A stretch of DNA of 39,953 nucleotides from Methanobacterium bryantii. Its GTDB lineage: Archaea; Methanobacteriota; Methanobacteria; Methanobacteriales; Methanobacteriaceae. Under the pieces are notes generated by a model, which saw only the letters and a program-made list of their open reading frames with translations, was not told the origin of the DNA and searched no databases. Both the position numbers and the translations under genes were made by a program. Position 1 is the stretch's first letter. Every line of letters begins with the position of its first letter. This document shows positions 39,575 through 39,953 of the stretch, one piece after another. The DNA lies in the NCBI RefSeq assembly GCF_002287175.1, contig NZ_LMVM01000007.1, positions 1 through 39,953 on the forward strand, read 5' to 3'.

Positions 39575-39953
39575 AATTAATATAACTAAAAAAATCGTTG
39601 AAAGAATTCTAAAAAAAATCAATTTTGAGAAACTCTCAATCGACGTTACAGGTGAAATAAAAAAGAATAAATCTAAATTGTTTCTTTAGCGATAGCCTCT
39701 AACAGAACAAAATTTGTTTCCAAAAATTGTAGTAAATATTTTTTTAAGCAAGTCGGGCTAGTTTCAGTACAGTAAATTGAATTGAATGTCTGCAAAAATG
39801 GTAGTATTATAGCCCCTTGCAGAATGTTTAATTAATTACCTGTGCAAAAATTGAATTCACATGAATCTAAAACCGTCCCTCGCACCTCCGCCTACCTACG
39901 GAGAAGACTGTGTCTAAGGACTATTTTTTTCCATAAATTTGATAATCGAACCT
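39575..39953. other. non-coding end of the window
   Basis: No gene is visible. The second copy of the 42-base repeat lies at 39865-39906. The last bases, read on the minus strand, begin AGGTTCGATTATC, but I cannot fold a tRNA from them. Confidence 0.4.
39865..39906 (+). repeat. 42-base direct repeat, copy 2
   Basis: Begins ATCTAAAACCGTCCCTCGCA; pairs with 39173-39214. The two copies bound about 690 bases that include the small peptide gene and the TATA-like sequence. Confidence 0.55.

Noticed and set aside
39937..39953. Minus-strand tRNA end at the window edge
   Set aside because: AGGTTCGATTATC resembles a T-loop, but no acceptor or anticodon stem can be folded in the available sequence.

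Overview
The window looks like chromosomal DNA of a methanogenic archaeon of the order Methanobacteriales, most likely Methanobacterium or a close relative. The basis is a complete energy-converting hydrogenase A (eha) operon in the Methanothermobacter-type order, a tetrahydromethanopterin methyltransferase subunit A homologue, an Ftr homologue, a small methanogen-type sulfite reductase-like protein, archaeal ribosome binding sites (GGAGGTGA/GGTGAT), frequent GTG/TTG starts and AT-rich intergenic DNA. The genus is an inference.

Region 1 (1-862) is non-coding with several hairpins. Region 2 (863-15222) is one long plus-strand operon with short overlaps: ehaA to ehaO (membrane subunits, NiFe small subunit EhaN, large subunit EhaO), the 6- and 10-cluster polyferredoxins EhaP and EhaQ, the HAD-like EhaR, an Ftr paralogue, a PfkB-family kinase, a third 6-cluster polyferredoxin and a CBS-domain protein. 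The hydrogenase would couple an ion gradient to ferredoxin reduction with H2. The polyferredoxins would carry electrons towards the first (formylmethanofuran) step of methanogenesis.

Region 3 (15223-22424) is accessory. Five minus-strand genes encode small exported proteins: two Trp/His/Lys/Arg repeat proteins and three Asn/Gln/Thr-rich paralogues. Among them lie four copies of an unrecognised hairpin element with a conserved loop motif, each copy having its own self-complementary arms. A tyrosine recombinase gene whose first catalytic arginine position is Ala abuts a 5'-truncated member of the exported family. A hypothetical protein, a 58-residue protein and a possible fifth hairpin copy follow.

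Region 4 (22425-34251) is a redox and nitrosative-stress island: a dimeric-barrel protein, a sirohaem/Fe-S protein, hydroxylamine reductase (Hcp), cupins, a six-PAS histidine kinase, a nonsense-mutated barrel paralogue, rubredoxin, an Fe-S protein, a TrmB regulator, a NapH-like membrane Fe-S protein and small zinc-ribbon proteins. Several of these genes carry single-base indels in or next to short homopolymers. The pattern looks more like sequencing or assembly error than biology, but it needs checking.

Region 5 (34248-39953) has a TetR regulator facing a soluble solitary MtrA whose promoter carries tandem perfect palindromes. It also holds a candidate structured RNA, two diverged copies of an intergenic repeat, two more zinc-binding small proteins, a SAM methyltransferase, a DUF305 protein and about 1 kb of mainly non-coding DNA with a large inverted repeat.
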